Assembly (NCBI GenBank): GCA_018818125.1
Contig: JAHISQ010000048.1
Span: forward strand, 17,439 to 81,438
Reading direction: 5' to 3'
DNA: 64,000 nt
From: Candidatus Rifleibacteriota bacterium
GTDB taxonomy: Bacteria; Muiribacteriota; Ozemobacteria; Ozemobacterales; Ozemobacteraceae
Both the position numbers and the translations under genes were made by a program. The notes beneath the pieces were generated by a model. The model was not told the DNA's origin, made no database searches, and saw only the letters and a list, made by a program, of their open reading frames with translations. Of this stretch, positions 42,229 to 50,708 are shown piece after piece; within the stretch, counting starts at the first letter, position 1, and every line of letters begins with the position of its first letter.

Positions 42229-43869
42229 CTATTGTTCTGGATATGTCTGTTCTTCCTCCTGAGCTATGTTCTGGTTATCGTTCTGCATGCGCAGAACCTC
42301 TAATCTGGCATTGAGCTGGCGCTTGACCAGATCATTCATGTCTGGTTCCTCCAGCCTCTTCAAAATTGCTGCTTCCGCTTCGCTTGTCCGGCCGATAAGG
42401 TTTAGGCTGTCGGTCCAGAGCAGAAAAGCTCTGAGAATCTCTGGTTTTTCAGCCAGTAATGATTCAAGAATTTTTGCCGAAATTTCAGGATTTCTTGCAA
42501 GATGAACTTCTGCCAGTTTTATATGCAGATTGTAGTCTTGGGGTCTCTGATTTCGTGCGCTTTCGAGAAGATCTACCGCAGTCCCGACCGCGTCATTGAC
42601 AATGAACTCATCAATGCTTTTCAGCAGAATATCTGTGAGCTTATCGTCAAATATTATTTTTACCGCTTCTGGCGCAATCAGCTTTACTTGCGGCTGATTG
42701 TCGAGAATCACGGCTACACGCAATATGTTGATCAGTAACACAGGATTCGCGGTTATCAGATGGTCTGGCTTGATACGCTCGATGATTTCATCGGCCATTT
42801 CACTGATGTCTTTCCCACCATCGTCCTGTCCGCTTGGTATTGCCCGTAATCGCTCGAAGGCTTTTAACCAGGTATTTATCCAGGCCTCATAGAGACGCAG
42901 TTCCTTCGGATAGACGGTCAGCAGCTGGCGCGTTGCTGTCATCGCCTTTTTTTCCTTTTCAGTTTCACTCAGAATTTTAATGTAGATTAAATTATCGTCG
43001 AGAGAGTCGATAGGTCGACTGTTAACGAGTTTTAAAGCTTTTTCGAATTGCTTCTGTTCGATCAGAAAGTTGATGAGCTCACGTTCAAGGCCGCCGACAT
43101 CGGCCCCCGGAACTGTCTTTTCACGCATGACAAATTCTTCGAATTTTTCCGTCAAGTGAAGTTTCAGGATTAGATCCTTGATTCGCCTTTTTACCGGAGT
43201 AGTAAGCAATTTGCGACTGGTTAAAGAGAGTAGTTTTTCGAGCGCGACTTCCTGGTATTCAGAGTCTGAGAACCAGGCATCGACAAATGCCTGCAGTTCT
43301 GCCGGCAACGTTTTATCCGTAGATTTTTTGCTGAAAGCAGAACTGTAATGCTCTGCTTTTGACTGTATATTCAACAAGGCCGCTGAATAGGCCGCAGTAA
43401 AAAGAATGTCACTGTTATCCGGCATGTCGGCCAAAGCTTCTTCGCAGAGTTTTAGAGCAGGCTCATACGATTCACCAGTAAGATATATATCGAGTGTTTC
43501 TTTGAAATTGCGGCGATAACGTGCCATGCGCATGTCGGCAAGGTAACGGCGAGCTCTGCTGCCGAATTTCGGATCGTTTTCGACCTTTTTAAAGAATTTG
43601 TCGGCATTCTCAAAGTTGCCAGCTTCATAGGAATAGAGCCCGGCATGAAACAATGCGCCGATATGATTGGGGTTCAGTCTGAGCACTCTCTGAATGTCTT
43701 CTTTAGCCTCAACCAGCCGACCTTTTTCGGCAGCAATTTCGACTTTTTTATAAAGTCGATCCTCGACGCTCTCGTTGCTGGCAGAAATATGGTCGCTGCT
43801 CAACGAAAGTCCTGCCAGGCAGATGGCGGCCGTAAGAAACCCGGCTTTGAGTGCTTTGCGCTTATTCAT
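42229..43869 (-). CDS. Secreted TPR-repeat protein, large
   Basis: The 546-residue protein has a signal peptide (MNKRKALKAGFLTAAICLAG..., cleavage near ISA). TPR-like helices run along most of the length, such as AKEDIQRVLRLNPNHIGALF and EPALKLCEEALADMPDNSDI. The middle third has degenerate repeats. The C-terminus is acidic (QEEEQTYPEQ). It is probably a periplasmic scaffold; the partner is unknown. It overlaps the upstream TPR gene by 8 bp and may be coupled to it, and the 49-residue gene follows. Confidence 0.85.
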   Translation of the reverse strand: MNKRKALKAGFLTAAICLAGLSLSSDHISASNESVEDRLYKKVEIAAEKGRLVEAKEDIQRVLRLNPNHIGALFHAGLYSYEAGNFENADKFFKKVENDPKFGSRARRYLADMRMARYRRNFKETLDIYLTGESYEPALKLCEEALADMPDNSDILFTAAYSAALLNIQSKAEHYSSAFSKKSTDKTLPAELQAFVDAWFSDSEYQEVALEKLLSLTSRKLLTTPVKRRIKDLILKLHLTEKFEEFVMREKTVPGADVGGLERELINFLIEQKQFEKALKLVNSRPIDSLDDNLIYIKILSETEKEKKAMTATRQLLTVYPKELRLYEAWINTWLKAFERLRAIPSGQDDGGKDISEMADEIIERIKPDHLITANPVLLINILRVAVILDNQPQVKLIAPEAVKIIFDDKLTDILLKSIDEFIVNDAVGTAVDLLESARNQRPQDYNLHIKLAEVHLARNPEISAKILESLLAEKPEILRAFLLWTDSLNLIGRTSEAEAAILKRLEEPDMNDLVKRQLNARLEVLRMQNDNQNIAQEEEQTYPEQ

Positions 43870-44476
43870 GACTGCTGTCTCTTATTATTGTAGAAAGACT
43901 GCGTGGTCGCATATCCTGTGCGAATATCGCTGATAGTTCCGTGCTGGCACGTTTTGCCAGCGATGTTCTGTTATCGACCAGTACTATATGCTCAAGATGA
44001 TGTCTTGCTTCGCTAAGTCGCTCGTGACGACGATGCAAAAGTGCAAGATTAAATCGCGATGGCAAATGGTCAGCAAGCTCAATGGCTGCGGTGTATTCTT
44101 TTGCTGCAAGGGTATCCCAGTCTGTAGTGTCACCCGGCAGTCCTTCAAGACCGCGTTTTTCGTAAGTCATGGCCAGCAGAAACCTTGCTTCTTCAGTTGC
44201 AGGCTGCAATTTGACAGCTTTTCTAAAAGCCCAGATTGCCTGCTCATATTCTCGCCGTGCCAGGTAGTTGCGGCCGTCTTTTATCCAGCCGCGATACTCG
44301 CGACCTGAATTGTTGAGCATCGAGTAGAAATTAGCTTCAGCCCTGCGTCCACTTATCGGTGCAATCGGGCTGTGCAAAATTTTGCCGTCTCTGTTGCTGG
44401 CCATATAAGCTTTCGGGCCAACAAAAAAGATGACAGACAATAACGAAATTATTAATAGGAATCTACTGTTTATCAT
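43862..44476 (-). CDS. Membrane-anchored or secreted TPR protein
   Basis: The 204-residue protein has an N-terminal hydrophobic segment (about 4-22, FLLIISLLSVIFFVGPKAY), without a clear cleavage site. Two or three TPR units follow (YLARREYEQAIWAFRKAV, LPSRFNLALLHRRHERLSEA). It overlaps the large TPR gene by 8 bp and may form a complex with it. Function unknown. The gap upstream (44477-44790) must hold its promoter. Confidence 0.8.
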   Translation of the reverse strand: MINSRFLLIISLLSVIFFVGPKAYMASNRDGKILHSPIAPISGRRAEANFYSMLNNSGREYRGWIKDGRNYLARREYEQAIWAFRKAVKLQPATEEARFLLAMTYEKRGLEGLPGDTTDWDTLAAKEYTAAIELADHLPSRFNLALLHRRHERLSEARHHLEHIVLVDNRTSLAKRASTELSAIFAQDMRPRSLSTIIRDSSHE

Positions 44477-44790
44477 TAGTATTCTCTTTAATAAGATTCG
44501 GCAGATTCCTGAGTTTTTATGAATCGAAAATTATTTAGGTCGCGTCAGAAAACCGTGGTGCGCTTCTGGATCATCGTGACGACGATCTTTCCCCACGGTG
44601 GCGGTTTTGTTTGTGTGATTTTGCGTTTGCAGAAAAAATTACCCGGACAAGCCTGGCAATTAATGTATTACAATCTGGATTCCTGGTCCGCTTTTCAGTC
44701 GCCCGGAATGACGGTTGAATTTCTGTATGGGCGGGGCCAGTGTGGCCGCCAGTGAATGAGATTTATGGTTCCAGGTTGGGTTAAGTGCAC
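44477..44790. other. 314-bp intergenic region with a nested inverted repeat
   Basis: No convincing gene is seen. A plus-strand frame of 78 codons (44519-44755) has no signal, domain or ribosome site. ACCGTGG (44552-44558) pairs with CCACGGT (44593-44599), enclosing ATCGT-GACG-ACGAT (44573-44586), so a two-level hairpin is possible. At 44680-44720, GGATTCC and GGAATGACGG motifs recall the scattered repeats seen in many genomes. The promoter of the TPR gene at 44476 should lie in the left part but no clear boxes are visible. Confidence 0.5.
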
Positions 44791-47166
44791 TTATTCGGGC
44801 AGATAATACACACCATCTGGCATAGCCAGAAAAATGATGAAGTCTGATTGGGCAATGGATTTGACTGGGCTCTTAGTGTAGTATTTTTCCCAGAAACCGT
44901 TCTGATAAAGTGCATAGCCACCACCATCGGAACTGGTAAAAGCTATTCTGTATGTCTCGGGATTCATTTGATCTATGCACATGTCGTTTATTTTAAAGCC
45001 TTGTCCTGTAGATGCCGATTCGATAAGGCGATAATGCTGCCCGTCGAATTCACTTACGCCATCTTTGCCCTGTATGAGAATTATGCCGCTGGGTAATCGG
45101 AAAAGGTTCGAAATTGCACCGATTCGCCCAGTGCCTTTTTCTGAGAGCTTTTTGTAGCTTTCGCCGTCAAATATTTTCTGATATCCATTTTCCATGCCGA
45201 CCAGCAGGTAATGTTCTGTGTTGAGCATTGCCGACACCGGCGCTGACTCATCTATTTCAAAGTTTTTGAGAGTCTCACTTGCGTTGGCAAAATCGAAGTT
45301 GCGCATATAGGTGCCATCAAGACCATGCAGTCTAACTTCCTGGTATCTTTCCTTGTCGTTAAGCTGTAACAGAGTGCTTATAGTTTGTGGGGTAGTAGCG
45401 CTGAGCTTATCACCATCATAAACAAATATCTGTTCATAAACCTTTGCAGCTGCTGCAAAAGCCACGAAAATGCGATTGCTGCCATCAATGACAATTCTGC
45501 TGGCTGTTTGTCCGACCATTTGTGTTTGTGGTTGCCTGAACTCGATGTTTTTCCAGGTTTTGCCATCCCATCTGATTACGCCAGCGTTGCCGGTAACCCA
45601 GAGATTACCGTCTTTGTCCATTGCAAAGTCGGTAACCATTCGGTGAAAGCCTTTAACATTCTCATCGTTGAAATTGCCAATGCTCTTTATCGGGTTCAGT
45701 TGGTAGATGTGCATGCCATGCCTACGGGTGCCAACGTATAGCAGGTCTGCCAGAACACGAATTCGAGTCGGTTCACAGCTTAATATTTCCTGCAGCTTGC
45801 CTTTGCCACTCATGCTGCGTTTGCTGTAACGCATGATGCCGCCGGTTTCGGTTCCAAACCAGACTTCGCCGGCATTGCCCAGCGCTATCGCCGTGATATT
45901 GTCACAGGGGAGTTTTGAATTCTCGCTGGTAAGGTGGTAACGCTCACCATCAGTTGCAAATAGAATTAAACCGCTATTTTGCGTGCCGACCCAGAGTCCT
46001 TTTAACAGTGGCGAAAGTAGTGCGCTGGAATCAATTGATAAATTGGCCGCCAGACCATCAGAACCAAATTCGGCAGTTCCTTGAATCCTCTGGCTCGCTT
46101 CAATCATCTGTCGCTCAAAAGCAAAAAAACGCTCATACATTTGATCAACAGCTTCTCTTGGAGCATCCCGCTGGCCGGCATAGCGCTGAGTGTAGGCGGC
46201 ATAATCGGTCTGCAGCTGAGCATGCTGTGCTCGCAGTTGAGTAAATGCATCATCCTCGATAGTGATACCGGCCGCTCCCATTTTAGGCTCAAAAGCTTTT
46301 TTGTCGCTCCCGGAAAGCGATTCACGCGGGTATGCACTGAAGGCGGCGCGTGTGCACCAAATTCCGGGTAGAAGATTTTCCATTTTTTCCAGGTCTGAGG
46401 TTATGAACAGACCGTTGGCTGAAGCTATAAATAAACGTTTTTCGGCATTTGCAAAGTCGTTGACCCAGCCGATCTGGCTTTCATCGCCGAAGACCGGTGT
46501 AAGATTTGCGTTGTTAATGCGATAAAGTCCGCCGTGACATCCGGTTAATTCTCCAAGTTCGCAGCCAATAATGGCTGAAAATCCGGTCGGGCTAAGATAC
46601 TCTGGTGTTTTAAATGGAATGAACTGTTCTTCCTGTAATGTTCCGGCGACCCGGTCGCAGGCTATGTAAAAGCAATTTTCCTTTTTTGCCATCTCTCTGA
46701 TTGCCAGTACATTGAGATTTTCGTCGCGAAACTTGCCCAGAGCAGAAAAGATTACTTTGTTCTTTTTGATTTCGCCCTTAAAAATGCCATTGCTTGTTCC
46801 GGCCAGAAAGCTTTTGCTATCTATTCTGGCGAGACTGCTGACAGTTACAGCTGGAAACTCGAACATGTCACCGCCTGACCTGTGCCAGGTTGCGCCGTCA
46901 AAAATCATTATACCTTCGTCGCGGTTCCCGGCAATCACCAGTTGTGCATTTTCTTCCATCGGCTGCACCAGTAATGAGCTTATGTTGTTGCATGGTAGAC
47001 CGTTCAGGCTGTTATAGACTGAAAAATAGCCAGCTTGAATGCGAGGGGGGGGCACTTTGATCGTTGGAAAATGCTGTGCCCCTGGTTCAGGCTCACAGGC
47101 GCGCATGGGAGTGCAATAGAATTGTAATATTGCCAGGATCGTGACCATCAGCAGCAACTTGCGCAT
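44791..47166 (-). CDS. Secreted Reg_prop-type beta-propeller protein without kinase
   Basis: The 791 residues have a signal peptide and many propeller blades of the two-component-regulator-propeller type, for example GLWVGTQNSGLILF, GEVWFGTETGGIMRY, GNLWVTGNAGVIRWDGKTW and LYVGTRRHGMHIYQL. Such propellers usually form the sensor part of hybrid histidine kinases; here there is no membrane helix or kinase domain, so it is a free secreted or surface protein. A coiled-coil insertion at about 310-365 (LRAQHAQLQTDYAAYTQRY) splits two propeller halves. A sigma-70-like promoter lies 41 bp upstream. Ligand unknown. Confidence 0.8.
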   Translation of the reverse strand: MRKLLLMVTILAILQFYCTPMRACEPEPGAQHFPTIKVPPPRIQAGYFSVYNSLNGLPCNNISSLLVQPMEENAQLVIAGNRDEGIMIFDGATWHRSGGDMFEFPAVTVSSLARIDSKSFLAGTSNGIFKGEIKKNKVIFSALGKFRDENLNVLAIREMAKKENCFYIACDRVAGTLQEEQFIPFKTPEYLSPTGFSAIIGCELGELTGCHGGLYRINNANLTPVFGDESQIGWVNDFANAEKRLFIASANGLFITSDLEKMENLLPGIWCTRAAFSAYPRESLSGSDKKAFEPKMGAAGITIEDDAFTQLRAQHAQLQTDYAAYTQRYAGQRDAPREAVDQMYERFFAFERQMIEASQRIQGTAEFGSDGLAANLSIDSSALLSPLLKGLWVGTQNSGLILFATDGERYHLTSENSKLPCDNITAIALGNAGEVWFGTETGGIMRYSKRSMSGKGKLQEILSCEPTRIRVLADLLYVGTRRHGMHIYQLNPIKSIGNFNDENVKGFHRMVTDFAMDKDGNLWVTGNAGVIRWDGKTWKNIEFRQPQTQMVGQTASRIVIDGSNRIFVAFAAAAKVYEQIFVYDGDKLSATTPQTISTLLQLNDKERYQEVRLHGLDGTYMRNFDFANASETLKNFEIDESAPVSAMLNTEHYLLVGMENGYQKIFDGESYKKLSEKGTGRIGAISNLFRLPSGIILIQGKDGVSEFDGQHYRLIESASTGQGFKINDMCIDQMNPETYRIAFTSSDGGGYALYQNGFWEKYYTKSPVKSIAQSDFIIFLAMPDGVYYLPE

Positions 47167-47206
47167 AGTATATCCTCTGATAATTTTTATACGAACACTT
47201 ACTGAT

Positions 47207-47234
47207 ATTTTAGTTCACTCTAGAGAGTTGTCAC
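47207..47234 (-). promoter_or_regulatory. Sigma-70-type promoter for the propeller gene
   Basis: The minus strand has GTGACA (47234-47229), 16 bp, TAAAAT (47212-47207). The spacer holds the palindrome CTCTAGAG, which might be an operator. The ATG at 47166 is 41 bp from the -10. Confidence 0.45.
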
Positions 47235-47315
47235 AGCTCTGTGTGCTATTTGATATGTTTATTTTAACCGATTATGCGGGCTAATATAAGTCAAAGCGGA
47301 TCTTTTGTAAATAAA

Positions 47316-47347
47316 ATGGGGCTGCCGGAAATTTCCGGCAGCCCCAT
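47316..47347 (-). terminator. Terminator after carD, a perfect 32-bp palindrome
   Basis: Each arm is ATGGGGCTGCCGGAAA or its complement, with no loop bases between, so the hairpin must open a few central A-T pairs. On the minus strand it continues ATTTTATTT. It lies 20 bp after the carD stop. Confidence 0.8.
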
Positions 47348-47366
47348 AATGATCATGGAATCGAAA

Positions 47367-47876
47367 TTAGAAGATCATATCTTCCATGGCTTCATCAAGC
47401 ATCGCACCTGCTTCGGAATCAATGACTTCTTTGGAGAAGACAATTTCAGAGACCAGCAGTTGCCGGGCAGTTTCAAAGAGCGCTTTGTCTTTGGTGCCCA
47501 AGGGTTTTACCATGCTGCGGCGGCAAAGAAGTCGATAAACTCTCGCTACCTGCACCAGGTCGCCGCTCTGTATCTTTTCGAGATAATCACGATAACGCTG
47601 ATGAAAACTTTTGCTTTCTTCTTCTTCTTCTTCGGAGAAGCTTTCGCTGAGCGAAGTAAAGATTTCATCAATGCTGTTGTTGTTGTTGATTGTGCGCAGT
47701 CCAACCTTTTCAGCCATCTCGATCGGCACCATGACAGAGCCGAGGTCGCTGTAAGGAAAGTCTATCACATAATAGCTTAAAAGCCTGCCTCTCACCTGTC
47801 TTTTATCGATCTGCTTAAGAATACCGGCCCCGTGAATTGGGTGAACGATGGGAGAACCGACTTCAAAACTATTCAT
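47367..47876 (-). CDS. carD: CarD/CdnL-family RNA polymerase-binding regulator
   Basis: The 169 residues start FEVGSPIVHPIHGAGIL, the RNA polymerase beta-subunit interaction domain (about 1-65). The C-terminal helical domain follows, with SFHQRYRDYLEKIQSGDLVQ and VARVYRLLCRRS. CarD proteins stabilise the open promoter complex and affect rRNA transcription. An acidic run (SEEEEEESKS) links the halves. It follows rplY after a terminator and has its own promoter. Length and motifs are normal. Confidence 0.92.
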   Translation of the reverse strand: MNSFEVGSPIVHPIHGAGILKQIDKRQVRGRLLSYYVIDFPYSDLGSVMVPIEMAEKVGLRTINNNNSIDEIFTSLSESFSEEEEEESKSFHQRYRDYLEKIQSGDLVQVARVYRLLCRRSMVKPLGTKDKALFETARQLLVSEIVFSKEVIDSEAGAMLDEAMEDMIF

Positions 47877-47901
47877 TAAACGACTCCTGATTTTTTATCT
47901 A

Positions 47902-47930
47902 ATTATGGTCAATTGCGGCTCAAATGTAAA
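47902..47930 (-). promoter_or_regulatory. Sigma-70-type promoter for carD
   Basis: The minus strand reads TTTACA (47930-47925), 17 bp, CATAAT (47907-47902). The -35 overlaps the T-run of the rplY terminator, so the two genes are separated but closely packed. Confidence 0.5.
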
Positions 47931-47970
47931 AAGGCCAAAATAATCCCGAAGATGCGGATTAAATTGGCCT
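47927..47970 (-). terminator. Intrinsic terminator after rplY
   Basis: AGGCCAA (47932-47938) pairs with TTGGCCT (47964-47970), with an inner AATCC/GGATT stem, and the minus strand then reads TTTTT. It lies about 30 bp after the rplY stop. Confidence 0.7.
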
Positions 47971-48002
47971 GATTAGCTACAATTCGCTTGAATTTACCAA
48001 AA

Positions 48003-48683
48003 TTACTTAGCCTTTTTGGCAGCTGGGGCTGCTTTGGCAGCCGGGGCCGCTTTGGCAGTCGGGGCTGCAGCTGGAGCAGCAGCAACTGCGGCAACAGCGC
48101 CAGGTGCAGCGGCAGCAACTTCAGCAGCTTCGTCTTTAATCTGTGAGATCTGACAGAGAGCGATTTTAGGACTGGTTATGATCTTGAAATCGCCAGTCGC
48201 GATGTCGGAAACGTGCAGAGACTGACCAGCGTCGAGATTATCGATGTTTAATTTGATAACATCGGGAATCTTGCTGGGCAGACATTCAATCTTAACTTTT
48301 TTGCACATGCTGTTGAAAACACCACCCACTTTTTTGCCAATTGGGGAACCGACAAATTCGAGATCTACATCAACTTTAATCGGGTGGCTCATGTTAACGG
48401 CCTGCAGATCAAGATGAACGTATTCGTGGCTGATCGGATGTTTCTGAAAGTCTCTTACAATAACGACCTTGGACTCGTCATTGGAAAGCTTTAAAGTGAT
48501 CAGAGCGTTGCGATTAGCTTTGCGCAACAGCTTGTCGATCTGTAACTTGCTGATAGCACAATGTAGAGGGGTTACATCTTTTCCGTATACAACGGTAGGA
48601 ATAAGTTCCTTTACTCTGAGCTTCTTAGCGTCTTCTTTGCCAACTTTGTTTCTTACTTCAGCGTTGAGAATCAACTCTGCCAT
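48003..48683 (-). CDS. rplY: 50S ribosomal protein bL25, CTC/TL5 long form
   Basis: bL25 binds 5S rRNA. The 226 residues have the N-terminal beta-barrel (VGKEDAKKLRVKELIPTVVYG, HPISHEYVHLDLQAV) and the second domain of the long CTC form (VDVDLEFVGSPIGKKVGGVF, IKLNIDNLDAGQSLHVSDI). The C-terminus is an Ala/Pro/Lys-rich tail of about 40 residues with tandem AAPAAK units, encoded by an 18-bp repeat. I start at ATG 48683 with AAAGGAGG; the reading to 48773 runs through the promoter. Confidence 0.95.
   Translation of the reverse strand: MAELILNAEVRNKVGKEDAKKLRVKELIPTVVYGKDVTPLHCAISKLQIDKLLRKANRNALITLKLSNDESKVVIVRDFQKHPISHEYVHLDLQAVNMSHPIKVDVDLEFVGSPIGKKVGGVFNSMCKKVKIECLPSKIPDVIKLNIDNLDAGQSLHVSDIATGDFKIITSPKIALCQISQIKDEAAEVAAAAPGAVAAVAAAPAAAPTAKAAPAAKAAPAAKKAK
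48015..48068 (-). repeat. Three tandem 18-bp units coding the bL25 tail
   Basis: Three near-identical 18-bp units (48015-48032, 48033-48050, 48051-48068), differing at three or four positions, encode repeated A-A-P-A/T-A-K. Slippage or unequal recombination could vary the tail length between strains. Confidence 0.8.
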
Positions 48684-48714
48684 AGAAACCTCCTTTATTG
48701 AATTGATAAGTTGT

Positions 48715-48743
48715 ATTATAGCATCAAATGCCCCTTGGGTCAA
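48715..48743 (-). promoter_or_regulatory. Strong sigma-70 promoter for rplY
   Basis: The minus strand has TTGACC (48743-48738), 17 bp, TATAAT (48720-48715): five of six and six of six consensus bases. The -10 is 32 bp before ATG 48683. Confidence 0.8.
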
Positions 48744-48826
48744 ATTTAGCGCAGTACCGCGGCCAACTGTCATCTTGCCTCTTGCTTTTCATTTTTTATT
48801 GCGTCGGGTAGAATGGTGGAACAAAT

Positions 48827-49744
48827 ATGAACAATATTTTTTTACAGGAATTCTCCGCTGCATTACAGTTGAGCCGTCTCAAAGGGGTAGGTGCGGCCAC
48901 CTTCCGCCAGCTGCTCGACCGTTACCATATCCCTTCACTGGCTCTTGCCAGCTGGTTAGCCGAAGCAGTTGAGAAAGTATCGGATTTGCCGCAGAGTCGA
49001 CAAAAGTCTGCTACTCGCGCAATGATCGAGAACGCTGTCGAAAAAGTTGGCAGTGGTGAATTTAAGGGGTTATATTATTCTCAGTCTGGTTATCCCAGTC
49101 AGTTACACGATCTTGGCGAGCCGCCGCCAATTTTGTTCAGCAGCGATGACATAAGGCCGGTTCGGTTTGCCGCTATTGTTGGCTCTCGAAAAATGGCGGC
49201 AGAGGCAGAGCGGCCCACCAGAGAACTGGTAAGGCAGCTCGTCGCGGAAGGATATTCTATTGTCAGTGGTGGCGCCGCCGGTGTTGATGCGGTTGCACAC
49301 CACGAAGCTCTCTGTCTTGGCTCATATACTGTTGCAGTTCTGGCAACTGGGCTCGATATCGTTTATCCCAGAACTAATGCTACCCTGTTCGACAATATTC
49401 GCCAATCAGGCGTGCTTTTGTCTGAAATGATGCCTGGCGCAAAGCCACAACGCAGTTTTTTTCCGACCCGAAACAGAATTATCGCTGCTCTTGCCGATGT
49501 TGTCGCAATTGTTCAGGCTGGCAAAAGTAGTGGCGCGTTGATTACTGCTGCCTGGGCATCAAAACTGGGCCGTCGTTTGCTTGTATTGGCACCCCAGAGC
49601 GGTTGCTCAGAACTTTGGGCTGGCAATGCAAAATTGATTGAGGCTGGTGCAGGAGTTTATTGCCCTGGTGGTCGAGCTTACTCAGTGGCTGAGCCCGTTA
49701 ACGAGTTGTTTGATGCTGGCGGAGAGTTTTTTTCGGGCCTCTGA
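48827..49744 (+). CDS. dprA: DNA-processing protein DprA
   Basis: DprA protects incoming single-stranded DNA and loads RecA in natural transformation. The 305 residues have an N-terminal HhH/SAM-like part (LQLSRLKGVGAATFRQLLD) and the Rossmann core with AAIVGSRKMAAEAERPTREL, YSIVSGGAAGVDAVAHHEAL, VLATGLDIVYPRTNATL and FPTRNRIIAALAD. The usual SGLARGID reads SGGAAGVD. Together with type IV pilus genes this suggests competence. The C-terminal winged helix is short or missing. Its last 63 bp overlap the convergent SH3 gene. Confidence 0.94.
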   Translation: MNNIFLQEFSAALQLSRLKGVGAATFRQLLDRYHIPSLALASWLAEAVEKVSDLPQSRQKSATRAMIENAVEKVGSGEFKGLYYSQSGYPSQLHDLGEPPPILFSSDDIRPVRFAAIVGSRKMAAEAERPTRELVRQLVAEGYSIVSGGAAGVDAVAHHEALCLGSYTVAVLATGLDIVYPRTNATLFDNIRQSGVLLSEMMPGAKPQRSFFPTRNRIIAALADVVAIVQAGKSSGALITAAWASKLGRRLLVLAPQSGCSELWAGNAKLIEAGAGVYCPGGRAYSVAEPVNELFDAGGEFFSGL

Positions 49745-50653
49745 TTCGGGTGTAACTCCGGCTAGATCTTCGAACCATCCAAGTTTTTTCTTGAGCTGCT
49801 CTTTGCTTTCGTCGCTTTCATAGTAAGATAGATTTTTACTTACGTAATCGACTATGTCACTGGCTTTTTCCAGGGCTGTTGATACGTGTTTGCCTTCTGG
49901 GTAGCTTTCGATATACCGACCATAAGATTTTTCAAAAAAATAAATCATCATGTCGGGGTCGCCCTCTGTTTCACCCGGAAGAATCTGGGTCGCAGCTGCC
50001 CACGCAATTTCATCGGCAGCTTCAATAATATCAGCATATTCTTCGGCAAGTTCCCAAAATGCTTCTGGCTTGACAAAATACTGGCCTGCAGATTCGTGGT
50101 AATAACAGAGATTCTGATAGTTTTTTACGGAGTTGTGTTTGCCGTCATCGCCTTTTCCGGCCGTGGAAAGAGCTGAATAAACACGGTCGAGTGTTTCTAA
50201 AAATGCGAGCTCAAGCTGAGCTTTTTCGGTAGAATGCGAAGCCAGTTCTTTGATACTTACTGCAAAATCTAGAGTCTGCATAAGATCCTCAGTATTTTTA
50301 TTTTCGGCTTTTGTTTGCGCAGTGATGATCTGAAGCGCTACCTCAAAACGATTTTCCTGTGTTGTTACCCTGGTTAGTCCCCCGAAGATCCAGCCTTGCT
50401 GCTGATTCTCCGTGCTTATTTTATACCAGTGTTCATTTTTACCGAGCAGGGTTTCGGTTTTATCTGATACTTCGATAATTTTTGCCCAGGTTCCAATTGG
50501 CAGCGTCGCCACAACCTTACCTGAAGTAGCAGCCGCATCACGAATCCGCACGTATGTGGCCGCGACATAGAGAAACTCAGGCGTAGCAGCGAACGAAGCA
50601 ATTGCCGAGAAAATAAATATCAAAATCAGCTTACAGACCGAAGACTTGTGCAT
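49682..50653 (-). CDS. Secreted bacterial SH3-domain protein
   Basis: The 323-residue protein has a signal peptide (MHKSSVCKLILIFIFSAIA, cleavage near SFA) and an SH3b domain at about 30-100 (YVRIRDAAATSGKVVATLPI and WYKISTENQQQGWIFGGLT), a fold that often binds cell wall. The remaining helical region has no family I recognise. ATG 50653 has AAGGAA; the frame is open to 50797 but that runs through the terminator. Its 3' end overlaps dprA by 63 bp on the opposite strand. Confidence 0.85.
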   Translation of the reverse strand: MHKSSVCKLILIFIFSAIASFAATPEFLYVAATYVRIRDAAATSGKVVATLPIGTWAKIIEVSDKTETLLGKNEHWYKISTENQQQGWIFGGLTRVTTQENRFEVALQIITAQTKAENKNTEDLMQTLDFAVSIKELASHSTEKAQLELAFLETLDRVYSALSTAGKGDDGKHNSVKNYQNLCYYHESAGQYFVKPEAFWELAEEYADIIEAADEIAWAAATQILPGETEGDPDMMIYFFEKSYGRYIESYPEGKHVSTALEKASDIVDYVSKNLSYYESDESKEQLKKKLGWFEDLAGVTPESEARKKLSASIKQLVNGLSH

Positions 50654-50670
50654 GAATTTTTCCTTGCAAC

Positions 50671-50700
50671 AAAAAACCGGGCACAAAGGCCCGGGTTTTT
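50671..50700 (-). terminator. Intrinsic terminator after the slyD-like gene
   Basis: CCGGGC (50677-50682) pairs with GCCCGG (50689-50694) with flanking A6 and T5-6 runs. On the minus strand it stops the slyD-like transcript 9 bp after its stop; the T-run on the other side makes it symmetric. Confidence 0.85.
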
Positions 50701-50708
50701 TGCTTTGC

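Noticed and set aside
42005..42262. An 85-codon plus-strand frame opposite the small 49-residue gene
   Set aside because: It begins at the T-run of a terminator and overlaps the better-supported minus-strand gene.
44519..44755. A 78-codon plus-strand frame in the 314-bp gap
   Set aside because: No ribosome site, odd composition, and it runs through inverted repeats; more likely non-coding.
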